From Candidatus Woesearchaeota archaeon (GTDB lineage Archaea > Nanoarchaeota > Nanoarchaeia > Woesearchaeales > GW2011-AR4): 16,725 nt of DNA. Positions 1-6,455 of the stretch are shown here, piece by piece (the stretch's first letter is position 1; each line of letters starts with the position of its first letter). The DNA is taken from contig JAHFQL010000019.1 in NCBI GenBank assembly GCA_023259315.1, forward strand, positions 1-16,725, given 5' to 3'. The notes beneath the pieces were generated by a model. It had not been told where the DNA came from. It saw nothing but the letters and a program-made list of their open reading frames with translations, and searched no databases. The translations under genes were made by a program, and so were the position numbers.

Positions 1-575
1 TTTATCAGGTGAATGTAGAAATTATAGCCGTCAAATCCCGGAATTGGAAGCATGTTGAATATGAACAAGAACATGTTTATTCTCTGGGTTAAAACAAGAA
101 GCAAATAATACTTCTTGCTGTGCAACTTTCTCTTCAGCAAAAACCATGAGCCCAGCCATAAAATCAAATTGACTAATGGGCCGGCTAATGCCGCCAATGC
201 AAATTGCACGCTTGTGCCAGTACCGCTAATGCTGACATAGCCAGGCACAAAGAACATGAAGCCGAAGCCGGTTAATTTTGAAATTATTGTCATTATGCCA
301 AGAAATAAAGTAAAATAGCTCCTGTAGAATGCATAAAACACTGCATTCAGGCCAAATCCAAGGGCAACAAATTTATGCGCCAATTCATGCACTATAATCG
401 CAGGGGCTGTTGCCATTATTGCAAACTTCAGGCCTTCAAAGTCAAATCCCCTTTTGTAATGAACCAAGGGGTCATAAGATTCCCTCCTGACTGGGATTAT
501 ATCAGAGAAAATGTAGCCTACAAACAATGTCATTGCTATGAGATCTATGATTTCTCCTAAAGTTATTAACGGCAT
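1..575 (-). CDS. Site-2-type intramembrane metalloprotease (M50), partial
   Basis: This is a membrane-embedded zinc protease of family M50; 191 codons are visible and the gene continues past the left edge. Translating down from the ATG at 575-573 gives hydrophobic segments around residues 10-28, 52-80 and 85-110. The zinc-binding motif HELAH is at residues 63-67. The second hallmark, NMLPIPGFDG, is at residues 174-183 and supplies the third metal ligand, Asp182. Members cut substrates within the membrane, often during regulated proteolysis of regulators or surface proteins; the substrate here cannot be told. The gene starts 9 bp after the stop of the DUF4389 gene, so the two are probably co-transcribed. 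There is no obvious ribosome-binding site before the ATG. The M50 call is firm; the role is not. Confidence 0.9.
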   Translation of the reverse strand, partial: MPLITLGEIIDLIAMTLFVGYIFSDIIPVRRESYDPLVHYKRGFDFEGLKFAIMATAPAIIVHELAHKFVALGFGLNAVFYAFYRSYFTLFLGIMTIISKLTGFGFMFFVPGYVSISGTGTSVQFALAALAGPLVNLILWLGSWFLLKRKLHSKKYYLLLVLTQRINMFLFIFNMLPIPGFDGYNFYIHLI

Positions 576-584
576 TTTAAAAGT

Positions 585-869
585 TTATTTTTTGATTTTC
601 ATTTCTACAGGATGCAACTCCTTCCCCAAGTCTGAAAAGGGAAACGGCCTAGAATTTGTTGCAAAAGTCATGTATCTTATGAACCTGTAAATTTGCGTTG
701 CCCAAACATTGCAGAATTCTGCCATTCCTTTACTTCTCCTGCCAGTAAATACTACGTAAAACCAATGAAAAATACTTATTATATCAACCAAAATTTTCCA
801 CAAGCCTAGAATTATTCCTGAGACGATCACAACTACAATCCTCATCCATGCCTCTTTCCGCTCTGACAT
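585..869 (-). CDS. DUF4389 family small membrane protein
   Basis: This is a 94-residue protein with a Trp near the N-terminus (W8), one long or two short membrane segments at about residues 10-42, a FTGRRSKGMAEF stretch at 41-52, a RFIRYM segment around 62-67 and FPFSDLG at 76-82. This order (hydrophobic hairpin, FTG, amphipathic helix, PFPF-S/D) is what I know of the DUF4389 family, whose function is not established. The start is the ATG at 869-867. A TATA-like ATTTAAAT at 893-900 lies about 27 bp upstream, so the transcript is probably leaderless. It is the first gene of a likely two-gene unit with the downstream M50 protease. The family call rests on pattern recall and not on a profile search. 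Confidence 0.75.
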   Translation of the reverse strand: MSERKEAWMRIVVVIVSGIILGLWKILVDIISIFHWFYVVFTGRRSKGMAEFCNVWATQIYRFIRYMTFATNSRPFPFSDLGKELHPVEMKIKK

Positions 870-891
870 AATAATTATGAATAAGCAAATC

Positions 892-900
892 TATTTAAAT
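892..900 (-). promoter_or_regulatory. TATA box of the DUF4389-M50 operon
   Basis: On the minus strand the sequence ATTTAAATA is centred about 27 bp before the ATG at 869. This is the usual archaeal distance between TATA box and transcription start, so the mRNA is predicted to be leaderless. A plus-strand TATA-like stretch (TTAATAAAT, 929-937) stands about 26 bp before the divergent gene at 959. Confidence 0.5.
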
Positions 901-958
901 TAATCGTTAAAATTATTTAACAAAAACATTAATAAATATTATCTTATTCCTGCTGTGA

Positions 959-1315
959 ATGACAGACTTGGTTGCATGCCTTTCATCAGGCGAGAAGAGC
1001 TGGGGACATATCGAAAGGCTGATTAAAGAGCAGAACTGGAATAATATCTTGCTCATAACAAATGAGAATGGGAAAAAGAATTTCAAATGCGAAAAAGAGG
1101 TTAAATTTGTAGTTGTTGACTTCCAGAAGCCGGTTTTTGGCTTGATTGATGACATACAAAAAGGGTTAAGCGGCAGGATAACAGATTTAGAAGTCGCATT
1201 AAACTTAGTTTCCGGGAATGGAAAAGAGCACATGGCTATTTTGTCTGCATTGCTGAAGCTTGGAGTAGGTGTTAGGCTAGTAGCTGTAACAAAAGATGGG
1301 ATTAGGGAATTATAG
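959..1315 (+). CDS. Conserved archaeal Rossmann-like protein of unknown function
   Basis: This is a 118-residue soluble protein. It opens with a short beta strand and SSGEKSWGH, alternates strands and helices (ILLITN at about 29-34, FVVVDF at about 49-54), and ends with a striking block at about residues 82-118 that includes SGNGKEHMA, ILSALLKLG and VRLVAVT. The alternation and glycine-rich turns suggest a small Rossmann-like alpha/beta fold, loosely like CARF or other nucleotide-sensing domains; that comparison is inference. I recall similar proteins across archaea but know no assigned function. It is divergent from DUF4389, probably leaderless from a TATA-like element near 929-937, and its stop codon overlaps the convergent thiM stop by 6 bp. 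Confidence 0.75.
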   Translation: MTDLVACLSSGEKSWGHIERLIKEQNWNNILLITNENGKKNFKCEKEVKFVVVDFQKPVFGLIDDIQKGLSGRITDLEVALNLVSGNGKEHMAILSALLKLGVGVRLVAVTKDGIREL

Positions 1316-2098
1316 TTCCTCAATCCTTGCCATCTTTTCTATTTTTTCTGATGTCAAATTATAAACCTCATCATAGAAATTTTCCTTGAAAGTTCCAGGG
1401 CCTTTTGATTTTGCTGCTGCCAATTCTCCTGCAATTCCATAACATGCCAAGCCATGAGCAGCCGCTTTGGCATAATCTTTTTCAACGCCTGCAAATGCGC
1501 CAATTATTGAAGCTGCCATGCAGCCTGTTCCAACCATTGAGCCCATCATTGCATGGCCGTTATTGATCAAAAAAACTTTTTTTCCGTCTGTAACAATATC
1601 CTGTTTTCCTGTTATGACAACAATTGACTTTGATTTATTTGCAAAATCTTTTGCAACATCTACAAGATTGGCTTCAACCTTTGTCGACTCGACTCCGCGA
1701 GTTGTTACATTCATTCCGGCAAGCTTTGCAATTTCTGAAGCGTTCCCTTTTATTATGCCTATTTTTATCTCTTTCATTAATCTAAGCGCTTCATCATCCC
1801 TAAGTTTGGTTGCCCCAACTCCGACTGCATCCAACACAATTGGAATTCCTTTATTGTTTGCGCTTTTTCCTGCAACAATCATTGAATCGATTAATTCCGG
1901 AGTTAATGTCCCAATATTCAAAACCAAAGAGGACGCAATTGCTGCCATATCCCCTGATTCTTCCTTTGCGTGCGCCATGACAGGCAACGCGCCAAAAACC
2001 CTCGTCATGTTTGCACAATCATAGATAGTAACCCAGTTTGTGATATGATGAACTAATGGCTTGTCGCTTCTTACTTTCTCAAAAGTTTCTGAAATCAT
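1310..2098 (-). CDS. thiM: Hydroxyethylthiazole kinase
   Basis: It phosphorylates 4-methyl-5-(2-hydroxyethyl)thiazole with ATP, a salvage step in thiamine biosynthesis (EC 2.7.1.50). It is a ribokinase-like fold protein of 262 residues, the usual family length. Visible hallmarks, numbered from the ATG, are VHHITN near residue 16, LVLNIGTLT near 58, DAVGVGAT near 90, IIKGNASEI near 115, a VVITGKQD segment near 159, and GTGCMAAS near 190, which holds the conserved cysteine and the anion-hole glycines. I chose the ATG at 2098 over the upstream TTG at 2113 because a GGAGG ribosome-binding site (2105-2109) sits 6 nt before it and partly overlaps the longer version. A TATA-like element at 2135-2146 fits a leader of about 17 nt. 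No ThiE or other thiamine gene is adjacent, so substrate and product must be handled elsewhere or imported. Confidence 0.95.
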   Translation of the reverse strand: MISETFEKVRSDKPLVHHITNWVTIYDCANMTRVFGALPVMAHAKEESGDMAAIASSLVLNIGTLTPELIDSMIVAGKSANNKGIPIVLDAVGVGATKLRDDEALRLMKEIKIGIIKGNASEIAKLAGMNVTTRGVESTKVEANLVDVAKDFANKSKSIVVITGKQDIVTDGKKVFLINNGHAMMGSMVGTGCMAASIIGAFAGVEKDYAKAAAHGLACYGIAGELAAAKSKGPGTFKENFYDEVYNLTSEKIEKMARIEEL

Positions 2099-2134
2099 AA
2101 TTTGCCTCCACAATGGCTATTGAGAAAATTGTTG

Positions 2135-2146
2135 TATTTTTAAATG
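2135..2146 (-). promoter_or_regulatory. TATA box and GGAGG leader of thiM
   Basis: CATTTAAAAATA on the minus strand is centred about 26 bp before a predicted start near 2115. The resulting short leader would carry TGGAGG at 2105-2110, making thiM a leadered, Shine-Dalgarno-using gene in contrast to the leaderless-looking genes nearby. Confidence 0.5.
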
Positions 2147-2184
2147 TTATCACATAATTCTTGCATAAAACTTTGTGAATAGTA

Positions 2185-2196
2185 AATTTATTAAAC
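2185..2196 (+). promoter_or_regulatory. TATA box of the glycosyltransferase gene
   Basis: AATTTATTAAAC lies about 35-45 bp before the ATG at 2231, which would give a leader of roughly 10 nt. It lies within the 132-bp region shared with the divergent thiM promoter. Confidence 0.4.
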
Positions 2197-2230
2197 AATC
2201 TAATAACCCACCACATTATCTTTTTTTAAA

Positions 2231-3136
2231 ATGCCGACCATTGATGAAGTTTTACAATCAAGTGAAAATCCATTGGTCTCTGTAGTAATGCCCCATTGGC
2301 AAGCGCTACCCTATATAGGGGAAACAATCAGGAGTGTTTCTAATCAGACTTTTCTGAATCATGGCGGAAGTCTTGAGCTAATAATTATTGATGATGGTAG
2401 TTCCATTCAAGACTATTCGCGCTTGTGTGAAATATTTCAATTATCAAAAAATGAGTTAGCAGCTAGATCTATAAGTAGCGTTCTCTATACCGTCCCCCAT
2501 GGAGGAAAAAACCGAGCTCTTGAAGCGGCTAAGAATTATATTAACAGACGCAGCAGGTATGCATTTGTTGCAGATTCTGATGATGTTTTTGCTCCACAAT
2601 TTGTAGAAGTTTTATATGATCGCCTTGAGCAACAACGCGCATCTGATATGCGTACTGTCATGGCATATTGCGACAGCATTTTGATTGACGAAAGGGAATT
2701 TTGCATTGGAACTGCAACAGCGCCCGATTTTGATAGAGACTTATATTTTGGCAGAGACGGAGTTGAAGGAAAAAATTTTATTCCGGGCAATGCCCTTGTC
2801 GTGACAAAAACATTCAGAGAAAGTATTCCAGAAGATTTAGATACCGCAGATAGAGACAAATGGTGGAGACATACTGCCGAACTGGGTCAAAATGGTAAAG
2901 CGCATCACGTCGCAGAACGCCATTATTTTTACAGACAAAGGGATGGACAGATGTCAGGCCACGGGCAGCAGCTTAAGGAGAAAGAATTTTTTTCCCATTG
3001 GCCGCAAGGAGTTGCAAAGCCGCATTGGGGGCAGTGGCTAGATCTTCGACCGGAAGCCAGACTGGTATTGCTCCAAAAAATGCCTAGCACCGGAAATGGG
3101 GCTTGGGATCATTACCAGCCCAATAATTCAAGATAA
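2231..3136 (+). CDS. Family 2 (GT-A) glycosyltransferase
   Basis: It is a nucleotide-sugar-dependent glycosyltransferase with a GT-A fold, 301 residues, with no clear membrane segment. The N-terminus shows the typical SVVMPHW strand (17-23), the IIIDDGSS nucleotide-binding motif (51-58) and the DxD-type metal site in ADSDD (114-118). A later FIPGNALVV stretch and a DKWW segment resemble the acceptor-side region with its catalytic acidic residue. The C-terminus is rich in Trp and His. It probably adds a sugar to a surface glycan or glycoprotein; the acceptor is unknown. Arginine codons are unusual: 8 of 22 are CGN, against 1 of 15 and 2 of 18 in the two permeases of this window. With no sugar genes around it, this suggests a separate origin by transfer (inference). 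Confidence 0.9.
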   Translation: MPTIDEVLQSSENPLVSVVMPHWQALPYIGETIRSVSNQTFLNHGGSLELIIIDDGSSIQDYSRLCEIFQLSKNELAARSISSVLYTVPHGGKNRALEAAKNYINRRSRYAFVADSDDVFAPQFVEVLYDRLEQQRASDMRTVMAYCDSILIDEREFCIGTATAPDFDRDLYFGRDGVEGKNFIPGNALVVTKTFRESIPEDLDTADRDKWWRHTAELGQNGKAHHVAERHYFYRQRDGQMSGHGQQLKEKEFFSHWPQGVAKPHWGQWLDLRPEARLVLLQKMPSTGNGAWDHYQPNNSR

Positions 3137-3150
3137 GAATAAATTATTCT
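3136..3150. terminator. Small inverted repeat between convergent genes
   Basis: AGAATAAATTATTCT forms an AT-rich inverted repeat exactly at the junction of the glycosyltransferase and methyltransferase stop codons, followed by TTTTAT on the plus strand. It could serve as a weak bidirectional termination site, but the stem is short and A/T only. Confidence 0.25.
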
Positions 3151-3734
3151 TTTATGCTCATATAAACCGAATATCCAGATTTTCTTGCAGTTGTTTTTGC
3201 ATTCCCAAAAGTTTCTTCCATTTTTTTGCTTAGAGTTTTGCCGCCTTTGTTGTGCCTGGCAACAATCTGCAAGCTTCCATTTTTTTCAAGATGATTCTTT
3301 GATTCCTCAATTAATCTAAAGCATAATTCCTTCCCTGCGCTTTGCGGCGGGTTTGAAATAATAGTATCAAAATCATCGTCTTTAATCTTTTCATATAAAT
3401 TTCCCTGGTAAATTTCCGCTTTGGCATTATTCAATTCTAAATTTTTCTTCGCAAGCATTACGACTCTCTTGTTTATGTCCGTCATAACAACATCCGCATC
3501 AGATAATTTTGCAGCAACAATTCCAAGAACACCAATTCCGCATCCAATGTCAAGAACTTTTGAATTTCTTTTTATAATCGCATTTTGTGCAAGAGCAAGA
3601 GTGCCTGCATCTATTTTATCCTTTGAGAAAACTCCGGATGATGTGTAGAACTCAAAATTAATCCCTTTTATATTTTGACTTATTTTTTTTTGATTAAGTT
3701 CTGATTTCGGATTTTCTGAATAATAATGTTCCAT
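3144..3734 (-). CDS. RsmC-like class I SAM-dependent methyltransferase
   Basis: This is a 196-residue methyltransferase of the small-domain (MTS) type seen in the C-terminal half of bacterial RsmC and in stand-alone archaeal proteins. SAM-binding motif I is LDIGCGIGVLG at 61-71, the acidic motif II is MTDIN near 84-88, and the catalytic-loop motif NPP is at 128-130. The N-terminal INFEFYTSSGVFSKDKID segment is typical of this group. The usual substrate is the exocyclic amine of a guanine in rRNA, but the RNA target here is unproven. The start at 3734 is 3 nt after the stop of the upstream surface-protein gene, so this is the third gene of that operon. The coupling of an RNA methyltransferase to membrane surface proteins may only reflect compact gene packing. 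Confidence 0.85.
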   Translation of the reverse strand: MEHYYSENPKSELNQKKISQNIKGINFEFYTSSGVFSKDKIDAGTLALAQNAIIKRNSKVLDIGCGIGVLGIVAAKLSDADVVMTDINKRVVMLAKKNLELNNAKAEIYQGNLYEKIKDDDFDTIISNPPQSAGKELCFRLIEESKNHLEKNGSLQIVARHNKGGKTLSKKMEETFGNAKTTARKSGYSVYMSIKE

Positions 3735-3737
3735 TTC

Positions 3738-4568
3738 CTATTCTTCTTCCTTGCCCATGATATTGTAGAGATTATATAAAATCCTGTCAACTCCCCTGAC
3801 CAAATCAAACCCATTGCCCTCAACAACAATGCAGTTGTGATTATAGTAAGCCCTGAATCTGTCTGCCTCCTTTATGTAAAGGACAAGTATTGTTGTATTA
3901 TCGCAAGTTACAATCGGCCTTGACTGGCAAGGCTGCGTTTCATTTCTGTCACAAGCCGCAATAGGTGTTTTTTCAAAAACTTTTGACATGTGCGTGTTGA
4001 AGTCGGCCACTGCCAATCCAACATATGAGAATTGGTTTCCTATCGGGTTAAAAGTAACATAGTACTCGCTTTGATTATCAAAAAATTCATTGTCAAGGGC
4101 TCCTTCTATAGTTATGTTTTTCAAGTCCCTTGGTGAATATCTCAGGGCCAAATCGTATACTTTTGAACCTTTTGGAGAAGATAATTGCGTAAACCATAAA
4201 TTGTCTTGGGCTACAAAACTATAAACACCTTTATAGACAAAGCCCTGCTCTGGCTTGAGCTTGCCCTGCAGGTTTAAGACATGCATTTCTTCCAAGGTTT
4301 TTGCCTGTGGCTTGTAAAAATATTTTATGGCAAATATCACCCCAAGAAGTATAACTATGACTATAATGCTCAAGATAAGGGCTAATTCAGAAGATTTTTT
4401 TATTGCAGCTGCGTCCTGAACTTCTGACTCATTGGATTCTTTAATCTTCATGTCAAATTCTCCTAATTTTGATTCTATATTCTCCTTCTCCTTTTCATAT
4501 TGCTCTTTGTCAATGATGCCTGACTCAAAGCTCCCTTTTAATATCTCAAGTTTTTTTCTTGGATCCAT
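3738..4568 (-). CDS. Membrane-anchored surface protein with SHOCT-like N-terminus
   Basis: A 276-residue protein. Residues 1-38 form a charged helical pair (LKGSFESGIIDKEQYEK) that matches the SHOCT short C-terminal-type domain pattern, here at the N-terminus. One strong membrane helix spans about 62-84. The rest is a predicted exterior domain with four cysteines (ACDRNETQPC, VTCDNTT, NHNC) and four N-glycosylation sequons (NIT, NQS, NET, NTT). The exterior domain is paralogous to that of the upstream gene product: both share a Y-x-G-x-x-F...(L/I)W opening, a C-(N/D)NTT-(x)n-V-x-Y-x-K strand, an NC(I/V)V motif and a final R-x-x-DR(I/L)LY. The ATG overlaps the upstream TAA by one base (TAATG), so translation is probably coupled. 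I do not know the function; a cell-surface or envelope role is inference. Confidence 0.8.
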   Translation of the reverse strand: MDPRKKLEILKGSFESGIIDKEQYEKEKENIESKLGEFDMKIKESNESEVQDAAAIKKSSELALILSIIVIVILLGVIFAIKYFYKPQAKTLEEMHVLNLQGKLKPEQGFVYKGVYSFVAQDNLWFTQLSSPKGSKVYDLALRYSPRDLKNITIEGALDNEFFDNQSEYYVTFNPIGNQFSYVGLAVADFNTHMSKVFEKTPIAACDRNETQPCQSRPIVTCDNTTILVLYIKEADRFRAYYNHNCIVVEGNGFDLVRGVDRILYNLYNIMGKEEE

Positions 4569-5149
4569 TATTTAATTACCCCCAGTATCCCATATAATAA
4601 TCTGTCTTTGACCCTGATGAAATCTGTGGCTGTTGAAGCCTCAGCAATCACGCAATTGCCGTTTACATTTATATTTGTCGAGTTTGAAAATTTAAAATAA
4701 ATCACAGGCACATTTTGGGTAGTATTATTGCATGCAATCACGGGAAGATTGAATGTGCTATTTGACGTGAAGCCTTTTCTTAGATAAATATCATATTTTT
4801 CCAATGTAAGCCCCATCTGGTGCTGTGCAAGCGCGATGGACTCTTTGAAAGTGCTGTTCACCTCTGATGTCGAGTCGATTTCAAATTTTCCCTGCAACAT
4901 ACCGAATATGTCGCCGGATGTTTTTATGTCTGCCAAGTCAGCAGGCAAAAAGCTGAAGGCTGCTTGTCTGCCATTTATGTTTGCAATCCATATATTCCCC
5001 ATATTACTGAATTTTATGCCGTTGTATTTTGCTGCCTGGCTTTGCGACTGGAAGCCATAATACACAACAACGCTGAACGATGTGCCAACCATTATAAGCA
5101 CTATAAAGGCAATGAGGCCCCATCTCTTCTTTTCCTTTTTTTCTCTCAT
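4568..5149 (-). CDS. Membrane-anchored surface protein, paralogue of its downstream neighbour
   Basis: A 193-residue protein with a basic N-terminus (REKKEKKRW) followed by one membrane helix at about residues 11-33 and an exterior domain. It contains at least five N-glycosylation sequons (three NST, overlapping NNT/NTT) and two cysteines (ACNNTT and GNC), the same two positions that are conserved in the downstream 276-residue protein. It lacks the SHOCT-like segment. I chose the ATG at 5149-5147 over a TTG one codon upstream. A TATA-like ACTTTTAAATAA (5171-5182) is about 27 bp upstream, so the mRNA is probably leaderless. The gene leads a three-gene operon with the paralogue and the methyltransferase. 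Function unknown. A secreted-domain role fits the sequons and the single anchor, while a pilin-like role is possible but no class III signal peptide is evident. Confidence 0.75.
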   Translation of the reverse strand: MREKKEKKRWGLIAFIVLIMVGTSFSVVVYYGFQSQSQAAKYNGIKFSNMGNIWIANINGRQAAFSFLPADLADIKTSGDIFGMLQGKFEIDSTSEVNSTFKESIALAQHQMGLTLEKYDIYLRKGFTSNSTFNLPVIACNNTTQNVPVIYFKFSNSTNINVNGNCVIAEASTATDFIRVKDRLLYGILGVIK

Positions 5150-5170
5150 CAAGATTGCGAATAGACGGCA

Positions 5171-5182
5171 TTATTTAAAAGT
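5171..5182 (-). promoter_or_regulatory. TATA box of the surface-protein operon
   Basis: ACTTTTAAATAA on the minus strand is centred about 27 bp before the ATG at 5149, predicting a leaderless start. It is back to back with the PadR promoter at 5216-5225. Confidence 0.5.
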
Positions 5183-5215
5183 TATTGTTGATTTAGATTG
5201 TGAAGTAAAACACAA

Positions 5216-5225
5216 ATATTTAAAT
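5216..5225 (+). promoter_or_regulatory. TATA box of the PadR-exporter operon
   Basis: ATATTTAAAT is centred near 5220, which predicts a transcription start near 5246, inside the palindromic operator. GGAG at 5251-5254 is 9 nt before the first ATG at 5264. Confidence 0.55.
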
Positions 5226-5230
5226 ACTAA

Positions 5231-5262
5231 TATATCGTTCCCGATATAACGGAGACGATATA
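5231..5262 (+). promoter_or_regulatory. Palindromic operator, probably for PadR autorepression
   Basis: TATATCG (5231-5237) and CGATATA (5242-5248) form a perfect 7-bp inverted repeat around a TTCC spacer, and a third CGATATA half-site follows at 5256-5262, 14 bp after the second. The array spans the predicted transcription start and ribosome-binding site, immediately in front of a PadR gene. Autoregulation by binding to such a palindrome is the usual PadR arrangement; the assignment here is inference from position and symmetry. Confidence 0.6.
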
Positions 5263-5263
5263 A

Positions 5264-5761
5264 ATGATGACTGGCTATTTAAGATTAATAGTGATGAAGA
5301 CTTTGTTAAACAATAAGCTATCTGGATATGATTTGATAAAGCAGATAGAGAGAAATACAGGCACATGGAAGCCAAGCTTTGGCTCCATATACCCGCTTCT
5401 TGACAAATTATTGAAGGAAAAATTGGTGCAGGTTGAGGCGGTGGGCAGAAAAAAGTTGTATTATCTGACAAATGAAGGCAAGAAGCACCTTGCGCTTATA
5501 GACAAAAGCAAAAATACCATTGTTGACAAGCTTATTGCTACGTGGAATGCATTTGGAAAAATTACAGACAAAAGGGATAGAAATTTCATGCTTGAGGTTT
5601 TTAACAGCTTGAAAAAAGGGCAAATGCCATTCAAGGAGTTAAATCCGGAATTGAATGAATTCAGGGCGACAGTGTTCGATGTTTATTCTGCGGGCAAAGA
5701 CACAAAAAAAGTTAAATTGGTATTGAAAGAAACCGTGAAAAAGCTAAAATCAATCAAATGA
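5264..5761 (+). CDS. PadR family transcriptional regulator
   Basis: A 165-residue winged-helix regulator. The N-terminal domain carries the PadR pattern: a GYLRLIVMKTLL helix, SGYDLIKQIE at 20-29, WKPSFGSIYPLLDKLLKE near 35-52, then the wing with KKLYYLTNEGKKHL. The remaining about 90 residues are charged and helical, the usual dimerisation arm. Two consecutive ATGs (5264 and 5267) could each start it; GGAG 9 nt upstream slightly favours the first. Its stop overlaps the ATG of the ABC ATPase (ATGA), so the regulator and exporter are translated in sequence. PadR proteins commonly repress multidrug or lipid exporters and release on binding a small molecule or stress signal. The inducer here is unknown. 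Confidence 0.92.
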   Translation: MMTGYLRLIVMKTLLNNKLSGYDLIKQIERNTGTWKPSFGSIYPLLDKLLKEKLVQVEAVGRKKLYYLTNEGKKHLALIDKSKNTIVDKLIATWNAFGKITDKRDRNFMLEVFNSLKKGQMPFKELNPELNEFRATVFDVYSAGKDTKKVKLVLKETVKKLKSIK

Positions 5762-6447
5762 AAAAAACAATAATAAAACTGGAAAATGTGTGGAAAGTCT
5801 ACATGATGGGCAATGTTGAGGTCAATGCCCTCCAAGGATTAAATTTAGATGTCAAGGAAGGCGAATTTGTTGCTATAATGGGGCCGTCCGGCTCTGGTAA
5901 ATCAACTGCTGTGAACATGATTGGCTGTTTGGATGTTCCAACTAAAGGTAAAATAACGCTTGAGAGTCACGACATATCAAAACTAAGTGAGTCAGAATTG
6001 GCACAGATAAGGGGCAGGAAAATCGGATTCATATTCCAGCAATTCAATCTTATCCCGACGCTGACGGCGCTGGAAAATGTGATGCTTCCGATGATTTTTC
6101 AAGGCATAGACGAGAAAAAAAGAAGGGAAACAGCTGCCAAGCTGCTGCAACTTGTCGATCTTGGCGACAGAATCAACCACAGGCCGACCGAGTTGAGCGG
6201 TGGCCAGCAGCAAAGGGTTGCAATTGCAAGGGCTCTTGCAAACAATCCTGAAGTAATAATTGCTGACGAACCGACAGGAAACCTGGACAGCAAAACAGGA
6301 ACAAACGTCCTTGAATTCTTGCAAAAGCTCCACAAAAAAGAGAATAAAACAATTGTTATGGTAACCCATGACACCAATCTTTCGAAAGTTGCAGAAAGAA
6401 CAGAATTTTTGAAGGACGGAAAAATAATAAAATCATTAAACAACTAG
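5758..6447 (+). CDS. MacB/LolD-type ABC transporter ATPase
   Basis: It powers the adjacent FtsX-like permeases. The 229-residue protein has every ABC motif: Walker A GPSGSGKST (42-50), Q-loop FQQFNL (Gln94), signature LSGGQQQR (146-153), Walker B VIIADE (166-171), D-loop GNLD (174-177) and the switch His in VTHD (His204). The NLIPTLTALENVMLPM segment and the short C-terminus are typical of the type VII (MacB/LolD/FtsE) class, which uses ATP hydrolysis for transmembrane mechanical work and not for passage of substrate through the membrane. It overlaps padR by 4 bp at its start and is followed 8 bp later by the S-layer-like gene. The AGGTGAG ribosome-binding site of that next gene overlaps this gene's stop codon. 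Confidence 0.96.
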   Translation: MKKTIIKLENVWKVYMMGNVEVNALQGLNLDVKEGEFVAIMGPSGSGKSTAVNMIGCLDVPTKGKITLESHDISKLSESELAQIRGRKIGFIFQQFNLIPTLTALENVMLPMIFQGIDEKKRRETAAKLLQLVDLGDRINHRPTELSGGQQQRVAIARALANNPEVIIADEPTGNLDSKTGTNVLEFLQKLHKKENKTIVMVTHDTNLSKVAERTEFLKDGKIIKSLNN

Positions 6448-6455
6448 GTGAGAAA

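Noticed and set aside
375..560. 61-codon plus-strand open frame in the M50 region
   Set aside because: The minus strand encodes HELAH and NMLPIPGFDG in the right spacing for an M50 protease, so this frame is a shadow.
1518..2024. 168-codon open frame on the plus strand opposite thiM
   Set aside because: It is the mirror of a clearly recognisable ThiM and its peptide is low-complexity Ser/Pro/Phe-rich with no domain.
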